64,000 nucleotides of DNA from VYFG01 sp965248685 (GCA_965248685.1 CBDFKC010000002.1:372001-436000); one strand, 5' to 3'. Shown: positions 18,367 through 27,532, numbered from the stretch's first letter. The notes: a model not told the origin generated them from the sequence alone. Numbers and translations: made by a program.

Positions 18367-18658
18367 AAGTTTCTAACCTCAAAATGGCAAACCATTCCAA
18401 ATTAGGGGAGCGACAATTGAGAATTGTTGGTGAATTAAAAGATGAAAGTGCCGAATTTCTGGAGCCCAAACCTGGTGAGAATGGTAAAGGAATACTTTGT
18501 GGTGCTGTGTTAGTAGCGGGATTAATATGAACTTTTTGGCCAAAAGCCACTATCGTGCTGCCACCCTTGGGCAAGCTATTAGCCGGAAACTGACCTGAAA
18601 ATGCTCCTGCATCTTCATTTTGAACTTTGGATAGCTCCCCTCTTCCTGAATTATTCAT
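18356..18658 (-). CDS. Small hypothetical protein (100 residues), first gene of the large operon
   Basis: The ATG at 18656-18658 is preceded by AAGGA at eight bases, and the 3' end overlaps the DUF4056-like start by 11 bases, so the frame is probably translated and coupled. The product is polar and rich in Ser, Pro, Gly and Asn, with a low-complexity C-terminus. It has no signal peptide, membrane segment or recognised domain. It may be a small structural or adaptor protein, but there is no direct evidence. Confidence 0.6.
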   Translation of the reverse strand: MNNSGRGELSKVQNEDAGAFSGQFPANSLPKGGSTIVAFGQKVHINPATNTAPQSIPLPFSPGLGSRNSALSSFNSPTILNCRSPNLEWFAILRLETYGI

Positions 18659-18986
18659 GCTGAGTCCTTCGACTCGTTGAAAGATTTAACTACACTACCC
18701 TGTCTTTCATCTCTACCATCCATTTAAGCTCCATATGCTATCAAGTCATCAGAAAAAAGCGAGCTACTACACATGTATTTTGTGTTAAGTATACACTTGT
18801 ACTGAATATTAGCGAAAAAAGATAGCGGGGTGTGCTAGGAATAAATTATCAGGACAGATAATTGACGTGTAACACCTACAATAAAGAACGAATAGACATT
18901 TACCTATATCCGGAATCCGAGTCTTGGCGGTCGAATACTAAGTCATACCCAGTATCGAACTATTTCAGCATCCAAGAGAAATAGAG
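18659..18986. other. Gap upstream of the large operon; probable promoter region
   Basis: No credible gene is seen here. The stretch is AT-rich and lies between the truncated subtilase and the first gene of the minus-strand operon, so it is the natural place for the operon's promoter. No promoter or operator could be assigned with confidence. Confidence 0.4.
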
Positions 18987-19865
18987 TCAAATCGTTTCTA
19001 GTTCATGCGATGTCTGGCTTGGCAAAATACTGTTATTTGAATTGTGACGTTTTGAGCCGCCCTTTGCTGGTGCAGTAATATCGACATAAGGTCCATAATG
19101 ACCGAGTACATATTTACCCCCCTCAAAATCACAACCTGCCACAGCTATTGTATTTGGAAGCTTTGCGAGATAACCACTTAACAATTTCGCAGCATCCTTT
19201 GGAAAATCAACTCTATGTGATTGTCCCGCAGCAACGAAAACTATAATCCCACTATGTTTAGCATGTTTGATTGCTTTTCTTATTGCCCCACTCATTATAC
19301 GTTCAGCACGACCTTTATCTGGTGAAAGTCCTGCTAGCTTAACAAATGCAAGACTAATCGAAATCACCCCTACTTTGTCACTGCCTAATATAGAGTCAGG
19401 AACTAACCTTCTCTTATTCACATCCACTGCATAGTGGATGACACGGGTATGAGCAATTGCGGTTCTTACCCCAACGATGACTGAACTTGAAACACGAATT
19501 GGTAGCAATTTGGATTTTGGTGCCCCGCCCGTTACAAAAGCAAATGGCTGGTTTCTCAATATATAGTTCAGCTCATATATTGGAAAATCACCAATGGAAG
19601 GAGCTCCTATGTTAGACGTTATTAAACTACATGTTGCTGTTCTGTGACTAGGAAAAGCTAAAGGTAGTTTTTTCTTAAAGGGAGCCTCATGATCAAGTGC
19701 TGATTCCATAAAACCTTTTTTTCCTTGTTTAATTACAAACTCAAAGAAGCTTTTATCAATGCTCTTCTTGTTACCAAATGTTCCAAATACCCTATCACCA
19801 TCCAGCATTTCAGGGTGATAAGTAAATCCAGTATCAGGATGAGCAATTATTATACCCTCACCCAT
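18987..19865 (-). pseudogene. Truncated subtilisin-like (S8) serine protease
   Basis: The frame covers the first part of an S8 protease fold: catalytic Asp in AHPDTG (Asp11), catalytic His in PSHRTATCS (His74) and the VISISLA strand near residue 168. The usual oxyanion Asn in the AAGN motif is replaced by Gln (VAAGQ, Gln215). The frame stops about 292 residues in, before any GTSxAxP motif, and no such motif is visible in the following 200 bases in any minus frame. The 5' side also looks cut: the frame stays open upstream through REAWAINAK with no start codon before a TGA. It may be a fragment or an inactive pseudoprotease retained next to the operon. Its product would not be catalytically competent. 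Confidence 0.65.
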
Positions 19866-19937
19866 TTTCGCGTTAATTGCCCAGGCCTCACGAAACCGGC
19901 AAAAACCTAAGTGCCTTCATTGTCTTTAGAGTCGTTC

Positions 19938-19965
19938 GGGTTTCAGTGGGACAGCGCCATAGGCG
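19938..19965 (+). repeat. 28-bp direct repeat, copy 1 (right of the parB-like gene's stop)
   Basis: The 28 bases match 21959-21986 at 27 positions (one G/T difference). The core CAGCGCCATAGGCG contains a small hairpin (GCGCC-ATA-GGC). The two copies are in the same orientation and bracket the parB-like gene. The gap 19866-20153 around this copy holds no gene that I can support. Confidence 0.75.
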
Positions 19966-20153
19966 TGCGCAGTGTTGTCAAAAAGGTGTTCTCTCAGTGA
20001 ATCGGAAGATAATTCGCGCCCACACAGCCCTAATTAATCTATTTAGGTCCCTAACTACCCAAAGATTCGCGACAGCAGTCCAATTCCACGAACCACTTTC
20101 AAATAAAGGGCGCTAAGCTGTAAAGCCCAGCGCCCAAACTACCAACTACCTTT

Positions 20154-21803
20154 TTATTTCAGTGGCGCGCCACTGCCATTACCGTATGAACCACCGCTTA
20201 AATATTTTGGCGTCCAGCCTTTTTGTTCACTGGCCTTTGTTTTAACCAAGTCACGAATCTCACTCACCTTACTGTTGGCGTGTGCACTGGCGATTTTCTT
20301 GTCCGTCACAGTTTCCAAAACCGACAACAACAAGCGTTTGCCAGACAACGTGTCAAAAAAAGCGCCGCTACGGTCAGCCTGCCAGAACTGGCTCATATCG
20401 GGGTTGAGTTGCTTATTAATCGCCTTTGTGGCGTTTGAGTTAAGAGTGATCGTGGAGGCCAACACCGCCTGAATAGCACGTTGCACAACGTCAATCTCGA
20501 GTTTCATCACCTTGGTGAACAGCTTTTCAAAGCTTCGCAAATAATGAGATTCACTCGGCTTGGTGCCGACCGCCTTGAGCGCCGACTTTGCAAATGTGTC
20601 ACTCTCAACATGCTTTTCAGTAGCGAACAATTCGCCCCCCGTTATCTCACTATTGACCCGCGATAGTTGCTCGTCATAACTAAAGCCCAATGCACCGTCC
20701 TGTGTGAGTAGCATTACCAGCATGACCCGTTGAGTGAGATCATAATCATCGATAACCGCAGACTGTGCTGATTGGGTCAGATACCCAAGCAAATACTCGT
20801 TCATCTTTTTAGTGACTTCGGGTTTCTCTGTGGGCTTCTCAGCGGTGGTACTGCCCTGCCCCGCTTCTTTCCTTTCCAGCGCCCGATAGGCGGTACTGGT
20901 CAGAATGCCATTTTTGACCGTGACCTCACCCGAGTCCGTTACAAAGATATAGACCTTGCCGCCCTTGGCCTTGGTGACATCGACGTATTCCCAATTGTAG
21001 AAAGGCTGATGCAAAACCTCGACCGTCCAGCCTTTTGCCTCAAAGTCGGCCTGTTGCTTTTCAATTTCGGCGTTTTGCAGTTGCCAGAATTCATCGCTGT
21101 CCGCGAAGAAATTCTCATCTTGAAAGAAGTCTTCAACGATGGCGATCTTGGCTTCGCTCACATCAAACAACGCCATCGATGTACGGATTTCGCTTTTGCT
21201 GTTGACTAAAAAAGAACGGATTTCCCGTGACCAGGTGGGCGCTTCACCTTTCTTGTGCAATTCCACCCATTTGCGAACGCGTGCCTTATCGCCAATCGCC
21301 AGAACGCGAAGACAAGCTTCATCAATGTCCTCGGCCTCGTAAGCTTTGCAAACTGCCAAGGGTAGTGAGCCAATCGCCAGCGTTTGGCGTACCTGTAATT
21401 CACTCATGGAATAGACTTCGGCGATGGTCTTGGTGTCCCAACCCTGCTTGACCAGTTTGGCAAATGCCCTGTATGAGTCCATTGGCGTCATGGGCGACTG
21501 TTGCTCATTCTCACTCAAAGAAATGGCGGTGGCTTGGGCATCATCAATATCAACCACAATGCCCGCCAGTACCACATCGTCATTGGCCTGTGCCAGCTTT
21601 AACAGCGCTTTTCGTCTGCGCTGTCCTGCGACAACGGCGGGGGTTTCGTCCTCCATGCGGATAACAACAGGTTGTAACTGACCGTTATGAGCAATGTCAT
21701 TTGCCAATCCCTCGATGCCATCAACCTGCTTAGCAGGCCGGACGTTAAATTTAGATACAACGGTATCGCTTGGTTTAAAGTATTGAATAGTTGGTGTGTT
21801 CAT
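20154..21803 (-). CDS. ParB/RepB/Spo0J-family protein (549 residues)
   Basis: Residues ~8-100 form a ParB N-terminal domain: the FNVRP motif, the NGQLQPVVIR strand-turn and the GQRRRKALLKL box that corresponds to the CTP-binding GERR region. A helix-turn-helix follows near residues 130-155 (TIAEVYSMSELQVRQTL). The remaining 350 residues are a long, less conserved extension typical of plasmid and integrative-element ParB-like proteins. No ParA partner is adjacent, which is odd for an active partition locus, so it may act in DNA maintenance or regulation instead. The gene stands alone between two direct repeats. ATG at 21801-21803 is the natural start as the ParB motif begins shortly after. Confidence 0.85.
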   Translation of the reverse strand: MNTPTIQYFKPSDTVVSKFNVRPAKQVDGIEGLANDIAHNGQLQPVVIRMEDETPAVVAGQRRRKALLKLAQANDDVVLAGIVVDIDDAQATAISLSENEQQSPMTPMDSYRAFAKLVKQGWDTKTIAEVYSMSELQVRQTLAIGSLPLAVCKAYEAEDIDEACLRVLAIGDKARVRKWVELHKKGEAPTWSREIRSFLVNSKSEIRTSMALFDVSEAKIAIVEDFFQDENFFADSDEFWQLQNAEIEKQQADFEAKGWTVEVLHQPFYNWEYVDVTKAKGGKVYIFVTDSGEVTVKNGILTSTAYRALERKEAGQGSTTAEKPTEKPEVTKKMNEYLLGYLTQSAQSAVIDDYDLTQRVMLVMLLTQDGALGFSYDEQLSRVNSEITGGELFATEKHVESDTFAKSALKAVGTKPSESHYLRSFEKLFTKVMKLEIDVVQRAIQAVLASTITLNSNATKAINKQLNPDMSQFWQADRSGAFFDTLSGKRLLLSVLETVTDKKIASAHANSKVSEIRDLVKTKASEQKGWTPKYLSGGSYGNGSGAPLK

Positions 21804-22357
21804 TTTAATTTACCTCGACTACGGCTGTGCCGTGTTGATTGATAAGACGAGCCTTAACGGTCTGCGAAGTCAAAGCAGCAACAAGCGCCCTGCTAAAGCT
21901 CGTCATGGGTTTGGTGTTGCTCGGTCTTTATGTTTTGCCTCCCTAAAATTGACCCGTTGGGTTTCAGTGGTACAGCGCCATAGGCGCGTGCTGCTTAAAC
22001 CCGAATGGGTGACGCTTTGGCAAGCGGGGAGCAAAAGTCATACCCCCGAGCGAAAAGAATTTCAGGCAGAGGGTTCAGGGCGTGGTTTGCCCTGGGCGTG
22101 AAGCCGCTCGGAAATTGTTTTTGTGAGCTACGTCAGGGGGTTGACGTTTGAGAGCTGCGCGCAGCAGCCAGTAAAGAGCGTTTTTGAAGGAAATTGGCCT
22201 GAATTACAGCCGCCTACGTGCCCTCGTTTTAGTTTGCCAGGGGCAAAGGGGGCAAAGATGCGCGACAGCGGCACTAATATGTCGGTGGCGCGCAGCTATT
22301 TGAGGAGCTAAGCACATGCTATATCGCGGCCCCTGCCCTAGAACAAAACCTTCTTTT
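21804..22357. other. Non-coding region upstream of the parB-like gene
   Basis: About 550 bases with no supported gene; the open frames here lack recognisable protein character. It contains the second copy of the 28-bp repeat (21959-21986), in which GCGCC-ATA-GGCGC forms a perfect hairpin. That copy is enclosed by a wider inverted repeat (TTGGGTTT on the left, AAACCCGAA on the right). The region could hold the parB promoter, a centromere-like site or an origin; none is demonstrated. Confidence 0.45.
21959..21986 (+). repeat. 28-bp direct repeat, copy 2 (upstream of the parB-like gene)
   Basis: Partner of the repeat at 19938-19965 with one mismatch. Here the hairpin GCGCC-ATA-GGCGC is complete. 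Confidence 0.75.
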
Positions 22358-23482
22358 TCACTTTTTATAGTCTCTTACCCACTCTAGAAGAGTCATCTTA
22401 TCGCGCAGAGCGAGACGATATTCGTACTTACTTTCAAAGTCCCGCGCTCCGGAAGTAAACGAAGACGTTGTCACCATCATCGCGCTGGACGCATCATGAT
22501 CATGAAGCGTTCCATAAAGTGTTCTAACTAACTCAACTCCAATTTTTCGATCTTCTCGGTATCGTTTTGCCTCAACCAGACAAAGTATTTTTCCAAGATC
22601 TGTGTCCAACCTAGCCAGTATGTCTTTGCCACCATCTCTGGTTTCTGGTGTTAATTCAATATCCCATCCTTTGTCAGATAAAATGTCCGCTATCACTTCC
22701 TCAAAATTGCGCGGCGAGAGTTGATGGATGGATTCTGGTTCCTTTTGTATAGCCTCGATAAATCGATCACCGGCACTGATAATTTGCGGCCGTACAACTT
22801 GAATGATCTGTTCTTCAGGTAAAGCGATTTCTCTAGTAAAGTCATAAAGATCTCCTCTCAATATTGCTTCGATCTCCGGTAGGCTTCTATCCCGTATTTG
22901 ATGCACAAGCAAATGCGCCAGCATCGGATAACCCCCGGTTACTTCGGCTATTTGGTTCTTAAGAAGAGGATCGAACTTCTGATCATGCATCAACTTATTC
23001 ATCAACGAGATGGTTTCGGCATGACTGAACCGTTGTAACTCTATATGTTCTGCATAAGGAATAATTTTAGGTATCCTGCTAGTGAAAATAACCCCTCGAG
23101 TTACCTTCCAGTTGAGCGCTTTTCGTATTAACTGCTCTAACTGCAGTTCTGGAATATGTTCGACCGAGTCAGCAATCACACAGCTTGCGTCTTCTTGTCT
23201 ATACAGTTCATCGAACCGATCCAACACAGTGCTCCACTTATCGATAGGAGGTGCCTGAATCCTAAATGGCTTGCCGGTGAGTCGCGGATTATTCTTAAGG
23301 AACAATTCCACCAATGTCGATTTGCCTATACCGGGCGACCCTGAAATCTGAACCGGCCTCGGGCGTTCTTTTCTACTGAAAACCTCAACCAGTCTATCCA
23401 TTTCATTTGATCGGCCTGTAAAAAATGAATTCAAACCACTGAGATCAAAATTCGTGAGATCTATTGTTGATGTATCTTTCAT
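22358..23482 (-). CDS. P-loop ATPase fused to an Mrr-like restriction endonuclease domain
   Basis: The N-terminal part is an AAA/NACHT-like ATPase with Walker A SGSPGIGKST near residue 46, a CVIADSVEHI Walker-B-like strand and a FTSRIPKI sensor-type motif. The C-terminal part (from about residue 260) is an Mrr-type PD-(D/E)xK nuclease: NFEEVIADILSDKGW, then the acidic RDGGKDI and CLVEAKRY with the E-x-K. It would cleave DNA under control of the ATPase. I place the start at ATG 23480-23482, 16 bases after the upstream stop; an earlier in-frame ATG at 23533 would overlap the upstream gene by 35 bases. Together with the upstream AAA_13-type gene it looks like a two-gene anti-invader system; that role is inferred. 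Confidence 0.75.
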   Translation of the reverse strand: MKDTSTIDLTNFDLSGLNSFFTGRSNEMDRLVEVFSRKERPRPVQISGSPGIGKSTLVELFLKNNPRLTGKPFRIQAPPIDKWSTVLDRFDELYRQEDASCVIADSVEHIPELQLEQLIRKALNWKVTRGVIFTSRIPKIIPYAEHIELQRFSHAETISLMNKLMHDQKFDPLLKNQIAEVTGGYPMLAHLLVHQIRDRSLPEIEAILRGDLYDFTREIALPEEQIIQVVRPQIISAGDRFIEAIQKEPESIHQLSPRNFEEVIADILSDKGWDIELTPETRDGGKDILARLDTDLGKILCLVEAKRYREDRKIGVELVRTLYGTLHDHDASSAMMVTTSSFTSGARDFESKYEYRLALRDKMTLLEWVRDYKK

Positions 23483-23498
23483 TGGTTGATAGCCCGAA

Positions 23499-25868
23499 TT
23501 AAACGACTGGTACAAGTTCGTTGTAAACCACATTCAATACATCTTGAGCAGCCGCTCGTGTGTTATCCAACGCGCCCACAGCAAGCGAGTGCATTGGCGG
23601 GTTCAACGATGTTCGAAAAGCATTGAGCCGGGCCCACAACGTCTCCGAAATCACCGCGTTGTCTTTAAGAGCATCTAATACGGTTTTGAACTGAGCCTTA
23701 GTCACACCCAAAGATCCTATCTGCTGCTTATATCGGGTGCGAACTTCAGTCTCCAGGAATGGCCTCAGCTCATTGATGATGTCATGATTGTGTGTTCTCT
23801 CTACACACCCTTTAATTCGATCAAATGCGATATCGTGATCGGTTGCGGTCATGTCATCATTGTCAACTCGCGTTATTGAGCAAGCCTGGTCATTCATTCC
23901 CAACATTACCGAATGCGCCCGGTTACCAAACTTTGCAACCGCCTCTGATGCCACGCCCTTGTAGTGTGTAGTAACAATAATCTGTTTCACTACAGCACTC
24001 AGCTCATCGAGCTTATTAAGAATCATCATAGTTCGCTCGTTGTCGAAACTGGTAATAGGATCGTCCATAACCACTATGGCGTTTGCTTTTTCAACCGCGG
24101 ACAAGGCATCAATACGCGCCAGAAAGAGGCAAAGTGCAAACGCTCTTCGATCTGACTCACTGAATACGCAGTTCAATTGCTCAGGCGGTATTAATTGTCC
24201 GCGAAAGTGAATCTGTAATTCATAAATCATCCGCGCGCCACGATTATTGGCTATCCGTGAGATTTCAAACTCCCCGGAACCTAACCGCGTATATAGCGCA
24301 TTAGTGAGATCAAAATATTGCGTCAAATATGCAGTTTGTGATTGTTCCAAAGCCTCTTTACTCTGTGCATACGCTGTCTCTCGTGTCTGCACCAGCGCCT
24401 GTTGGTTCCGATATCGTAGACAAATGGGCTCTAGATCAATCCGCTGTATAGCGACACTGTGGCTAGCGATCTGCGCATCTATAGCGCGTGAACGTTGCTC
24501 TAGTTGCGTAGTATCGACAGTTGCCTTAAAGGCTTCCAGTATGACATTTATCTGATTTACCAGTTCATCATACTGAGCCAAAGAGTGGTTAAATGTCTCC
24601 GTTACCTGGTTAGCTGTCGTCCCGTCTAAAGGCGCCACAATTGCATACGGTGTCGCACTTTTTCGCCCTAAACGTTCACGCCATTGCTCTGTAACTATTT
24701 CTATCAAAGGAAATGCTGCCTGCGCATGGTCACGACATTGCGTCATACAAGTATCGAGCTGCTGCAGCAAACTCTGTAACTCCGCGTTACCGATCACGGA
24801 GGATTCCCCATAGACCTGAAATACGGCCTGATTACTGTTATGTTTTTGCTCGAGCTGAGTATCTGTAATTGGTAAATCAAAGAGCGTCCGACCAGCTTCA
24901 ATATCTTGTCCAACCTGCTGCACCAAAAGATCAAACTGATCATCAAACGCTGTTTGATAGGCGGTGATTAGGTTATTTGCTTCTACGGAAAGCCGTTGAC
25001 TACAAAAAGGGCACGTCTCCCCGTTCCCATGTGCAAGCCCTTCCCTTGCCCATCCATTGAAGCGTGTTGGATTGTCGACATGTAGAGCCACATGATTATC
25101 AACCAAAGCCTTTGAAGTCTGATGTGCATTCGCGATGCTCCGCGAAAGAAGCTCATTTGCGGCCTCTACCGCCTCGTCGAAGCCGACTGTTATGTCGATG
25201 CCCGAGAGGTTCTGACGAGCCCTGATCTGCGAGCTATTGGCAATGATGGTGGCGGTTTCACGTTTCAGCGTTTGCGACTCAGTCACTGATTGAGATAGTG
25301 CCGGTTTTGATTCGCTCGGCAACGGGCTATTTGCATATAGGGCGGCTGTAACACTTATGTGAGGATCAAGCTCTCGTTGAATTGCAGTGAGATTAGCTCT
25401 CTCATTGCGTAGGTTAGTATTTTCCTGTTCTAGGGTTCGATATAACGCGGCATTCTGCTCTCCTAATATAAAATCCGTCGCGTTTTCCGAGTTATGCCTC
25501 TCTGGCTTAGTGCCGGTCAAAACATTCCGGTGAATGAAACTATGGTCAAAAACATAAAGGGATGAATCAACAGGCGAAGCGTGTTGCCACTGACTGTTCT
25601 GAAATCGAGCTGCAACCGGCCCAGGCGCGCTTACAGTGTCAAACTGTATTTCAACTTCAGCCGGTTTATTCTCTATCCCCGGAATTGACTGGCGGTTGAG
25701 AATGTAAGAAGGTTCGTTACAGCTTAGAGATTGTAGGACGTCACATAAAGTGCTCTTCCCACAACGATTTTCACCATATACGACTGTAACAGGTCCAAAT
25801 TCTGCACCGCCGCCCCGAGTCTGTTGGTAATTACCAATCCCTTGAATCAAAGTTATTCTTTTAAGCAT
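23499..25868 (-). CDS. AAA_13-type SMC-like ATPase (789 residues), probable defence protein
   Basis: An ABC/SMC-like ATPase: Walker A YGENRCGKST near residue 30, long helical coiled-coil regions between about 130 and 560 containing a CPFC metal-hook-like motif near residue 286, a signature-type FSESDRRAFALCLFLAR, and Walker B VVMDDPITSFD near residue 600. This layout fits the AAA_13 group that includes the PrrC/RloC ATPases. RloC and PrrC carry a C-terminal anticodon nuclease; I do not see a clear HEPN motif in the last 150 residues here, and the nuclease may instead be supplied by the next gene. The two genes are adjacent or overlapping on the same strand and probably form one operon. The promoter should lie in 25869-26000. 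Confidence 0.8.
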   Translation of the reverse strand: MLKRITLIQGIGNYQQTRGGGAEFGPVTVVYGENRCGKSTLCDVLQSLSCNEPSYILNRQSIPGIENKPAEVEIQFDTVSAPGPVAARFQNSQWQHASPVDSSLYVFDHSFIHRNVLTGTKPERHNSENATDFILGEQNAALYRTLEQENTNLRNERANLTAIQRELDPHISVTAALYANSPLPSESKPALSQSVTESQTLKRETATIIANSSQIRARQNLSGIDITVGFDEAVEAANELLSRSIANAHQTSKALVDNHVALHVDNPTRFNGWAREGLAHGNGETCPFCSQRLSVEANNLITAYQTAFDDQFDLLVQQVGQDIEAGRTLFDLPITDTQLEQKHNSNQAVFQVYGESSVIGNAELQSLLQQLDTCMTQCRDHAQAAFPLIEIVTEQWRERLGRKSATPYAIVAPLDGTTANQVTETFNHSLAQYDELVNQINVILEAFKATVDTTQLEQRSRAIDAQIASHSVAIQRIDLEPICLRYRNQQALVQTRETAYAQSKEALEQSQTAYLTQYFDLTNALYTRLGSGEFEISRIANNRGARMIYELQIHFRGQLIPPEQLNCVFSESDRRAFALCLFLARIDALSAVEKANAIVVMDDPITSFDNERTMMILNKLDELSAVVKQIIVTTHYKGVASEAVAKFGNRAHSVMLGMNDQACSITRVDNDDMTATDHDIAFDRIKGCVERTHNHDIINELRPFLETEVRTRYKQQIGSLGVTKAQFKTVLDALKDNAVISETLWARLNAFRTSLNPPMHSLAVGALDNTRAAAQDVLNVVYNELVPVV

Positions 25869-26304
25869 TTGTCTCTACTAATGTCCTGACGGCACAGATG
25901 AATTTGCATCGAATAGACACTCGTTCATGCCCAACACCCAATGCTTACTCCAACGGTTAGCCGTCATAGCTATAATTTGGCTCCAAAAAATAATTTTACC
26001 AGAACTAATTTGCACACTCTCCTTTCATCATCGAAAACATACCGATTATTCTGACTATGTTAAACTAACGTTTATCGATGCTAACTACTGGTTGAAATTA
26101 GCTTAAAATCAGGTTTATCCAATCCGTCGTCGACGGTTTTCACCCTCTACTTCCTTTATCCAACCGCATTAACCCATGTTGCGCGCGTCTGTGCGCCCAC
26201 GGTTAATGCCGTCAGCCCATCTGACGATTTAATTCAACCCACGCGGGGATTCATTTTTCCCCACAAGGGATTGGTGCGTCTCCGCTTTTTTTTGGAGACA
26301 CACT
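25869..26304. other. Intergenic region with structured leader of the radC-like gene
   Basis: No gene is seen. The last 80 bases before the ATG at 26305 contain two hairpins: GGGG(N)TTCCCC around 26243-26263 and GTCTCC with GGAGAC separated by a T-run at 26278-26299. Such leaders occur before accessory genes of gammaproteobacterial plasmids and islands in my experience; the regulatory effect is unknown. The left part would carry the promoter of the minus-strand ATPase operon. Confidence 0.4.
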
Positions 26305-26814
26305 ATGAATAGCCAACACAAGACCCTTTACGTTAAAGAGAAAAACGGCCGCTATAAGCCGGCGCACGATGAACAAGTTGTCGAATCTGCAGTGACCATT
26401 GTTGAAGCACTGTATTACTGCGAAGACCGAAAGATCATCAGCAGCCCGTTAATCGCCCGTGAATCACTTTATTTGCGGATGCACCGAGAGCACGAAGTCT
26501 TTGTCGGGATGTTTCTCGATTCAAAACATCGTGTGCTTGATGTGCGTGAATTGTTTCGAGGCACGATCGATAACACCAGTGTACCGGTGCGCGAAGTCGT
26601 CAAAGAAGCATTGAAGATTAACGCCGCCGCGTTAATCGTCGCGCACAATCATCCGTCCGGGGTCGTTGAACCGTCTGCAGCGGATAAGTCGTTGACCGAA
26701 ACGCTGTACCTCGCGCTTGGCATGGTCGGGATAAAGTTACTCGATCATTTTGTCTTTGGCGAAGGCGGTTATGAAAGTGCGGTATCTTTTGCCGAAATGG
26801 GGGCGCTTCAATAG
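26305..26814 (+). CDS. RadC-family JAB-domain protein (accessory type)
   Basis: A 169-residue protein whose C-terminal two thirds is a RadC/MPN+ (JAB) domain. The glutamate is in RELFRG, the metal-binding HxHPSG signature is AHNHPSG near residue 113 and the aspartate follows in PSAADKSL. The N-terminal ~45 residues replace the helix-hairpin-helix present in chromosomal RadC, as is common for plasmid- and island-borne paralogues. The fold would bind zinc and could be a metalloprotease-like enzyme, but the activity of RadC proteins is unsettled. The gene faces the second RadC gene and shares a hairpin terminator with it. Confidence 0.85.
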   Translation: MNSQHKTLYVKEKNGRYKPAHDEQVVESAVTIVEALYYCEDRKIISSPLIARESLYLRMHREHEVFVGMFLDSKHRVLDVRELFRGTIDNTSVPVREVVKEALKINAAALIVAHNHPSGVVEPSAADKSLTETLYLALGMVGIKLLDHFVFGEGGYESAVSFAEMGALQ

Positions 26815-26819
26815 CCCTC

Positions 26820-26843
26820 CCCCACTAGCATTTGCTAGTGGGG
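26820..26843. terminator. Bidirectional hairpin terminator between the two RadC-family genes
   Basis: CCCCACTAGC pairs with GCTAGTGGGG around a four-base loop, giving a perfect 10-bp stem between the convergent genes. No long T-run follows on either side. Confidence 0.6.
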
Positions 26844-26857
26844 AAATTCGGTAAAGC

Positions 26858-27532
26858 CTAAAACAGCCCCCTATCTGACATCGAGACAAACTCGCCGTCC
26901 CCGATCACCAGATGATCCAGTAAGCGCACATCAATCAAATCCAAGGCCTCGCGCAACCGCCGTGTTAACGTCGAATCCGACTGGCTTGGCTCGGCAATTC
27001 CTGACGGATGGTTATGCGCCAGAATGACCGCCGATGCATTGTGTTCCAGTACTGCCCGCACCACTTCTCGCGGATGTACCGTCGCCCCGTTAAGCGTCCC
27101 CATAAACAATTCTTCATAGCCAATAACATGATGGCGCGTATCCAAATAGAGAATGGCGAACGCCTCTCGCTTTAAATCCCGCAAATTATGCGTCAAATAT
27201 TCCGAGGCTTGTGCAGGGCTCGACAACGGCCCCGCCTTACGTAATGTCGAACCCAGATAACGGGCATTAATTTCTAGCACCGCACGTAGCAGAGCAACCC
27301 GCGCAGCGCCTACCCCAGCGACCTTTTTCAACGCATTTTCATCCGCCAGTAGGATCTGCCGCAAACCGCCAAATTCGCATAACAACGAACGCCCCAATTC
27401 CGCCACCGTCTTGCCTTTAATGCCAGTGCCAAATAGCACCCCCAATAGTTCCGAATCTGAAAGGCACGCTCCGCCCTTTTGTAGAATCCGCGCCCGTGGT
27501 AAATCGTATTGTGCCGCTCTTAAATTTTCCAT
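26858..27532 (-). CDS. radC: RadC-family protein with helix-hairpin-helix
   Basis: A 224-residue full-length RadC/DUF2466 protein. The N-terminal UPF0758 region reads LPRARILQKGGACLSDSELL, followed by a helix-hairpin-helix (LKKVAGVGAARVALLRAV, residues ~65-82). The JAB domain carries Glu in EELFMGTLNG, the LAHNHPSG metal site near residue 171 and Asp in PSQSDSTL. Catalytic-type residues are all present. The function of RadC is not settled in any organism. A second, shorter paralogue lies convergent just downstream, which is typical of mobile DNA. A perfect 22-bp palindrome sits about 40 bases upstream of the start. Confidence 0.88.
   Translation of the reverse strand: MENLRAAQYDLPRARILQKGGACLSDSELLGVLFGTGIKGKTVAELGRSLLCEFGGLRQILLADENALKKVAGVGAARVALLRAVLEINARYLGSTLRKAGPLSSPAQASEYLTHNLRDLKREAFAILYLDTRHHVIGYEELFMGTLNGATVHPREVVRAVLEHNASAVILAHNHPSGIAEPSQSDSTLTRRLREALDLIDVRLLDHLVIGDGEFVSMSDRGLF

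Noticed and set aside
3668..18658. The large operon as an extracellular contractile injection system or phage tail module
   Set aside because: No sheath, tube, baseplate, spike or AAA+ ClpV-like protein was recognised among the genes; only size and coupling recall such clusters.
21804..22311. Plus-strand open frames of 101 and 62 codons upstream of the parB-like gene
   Set aside because: They cross the 28-bp repeat and hairpins, have no ribosome-binding site of note and no protein-like composition.
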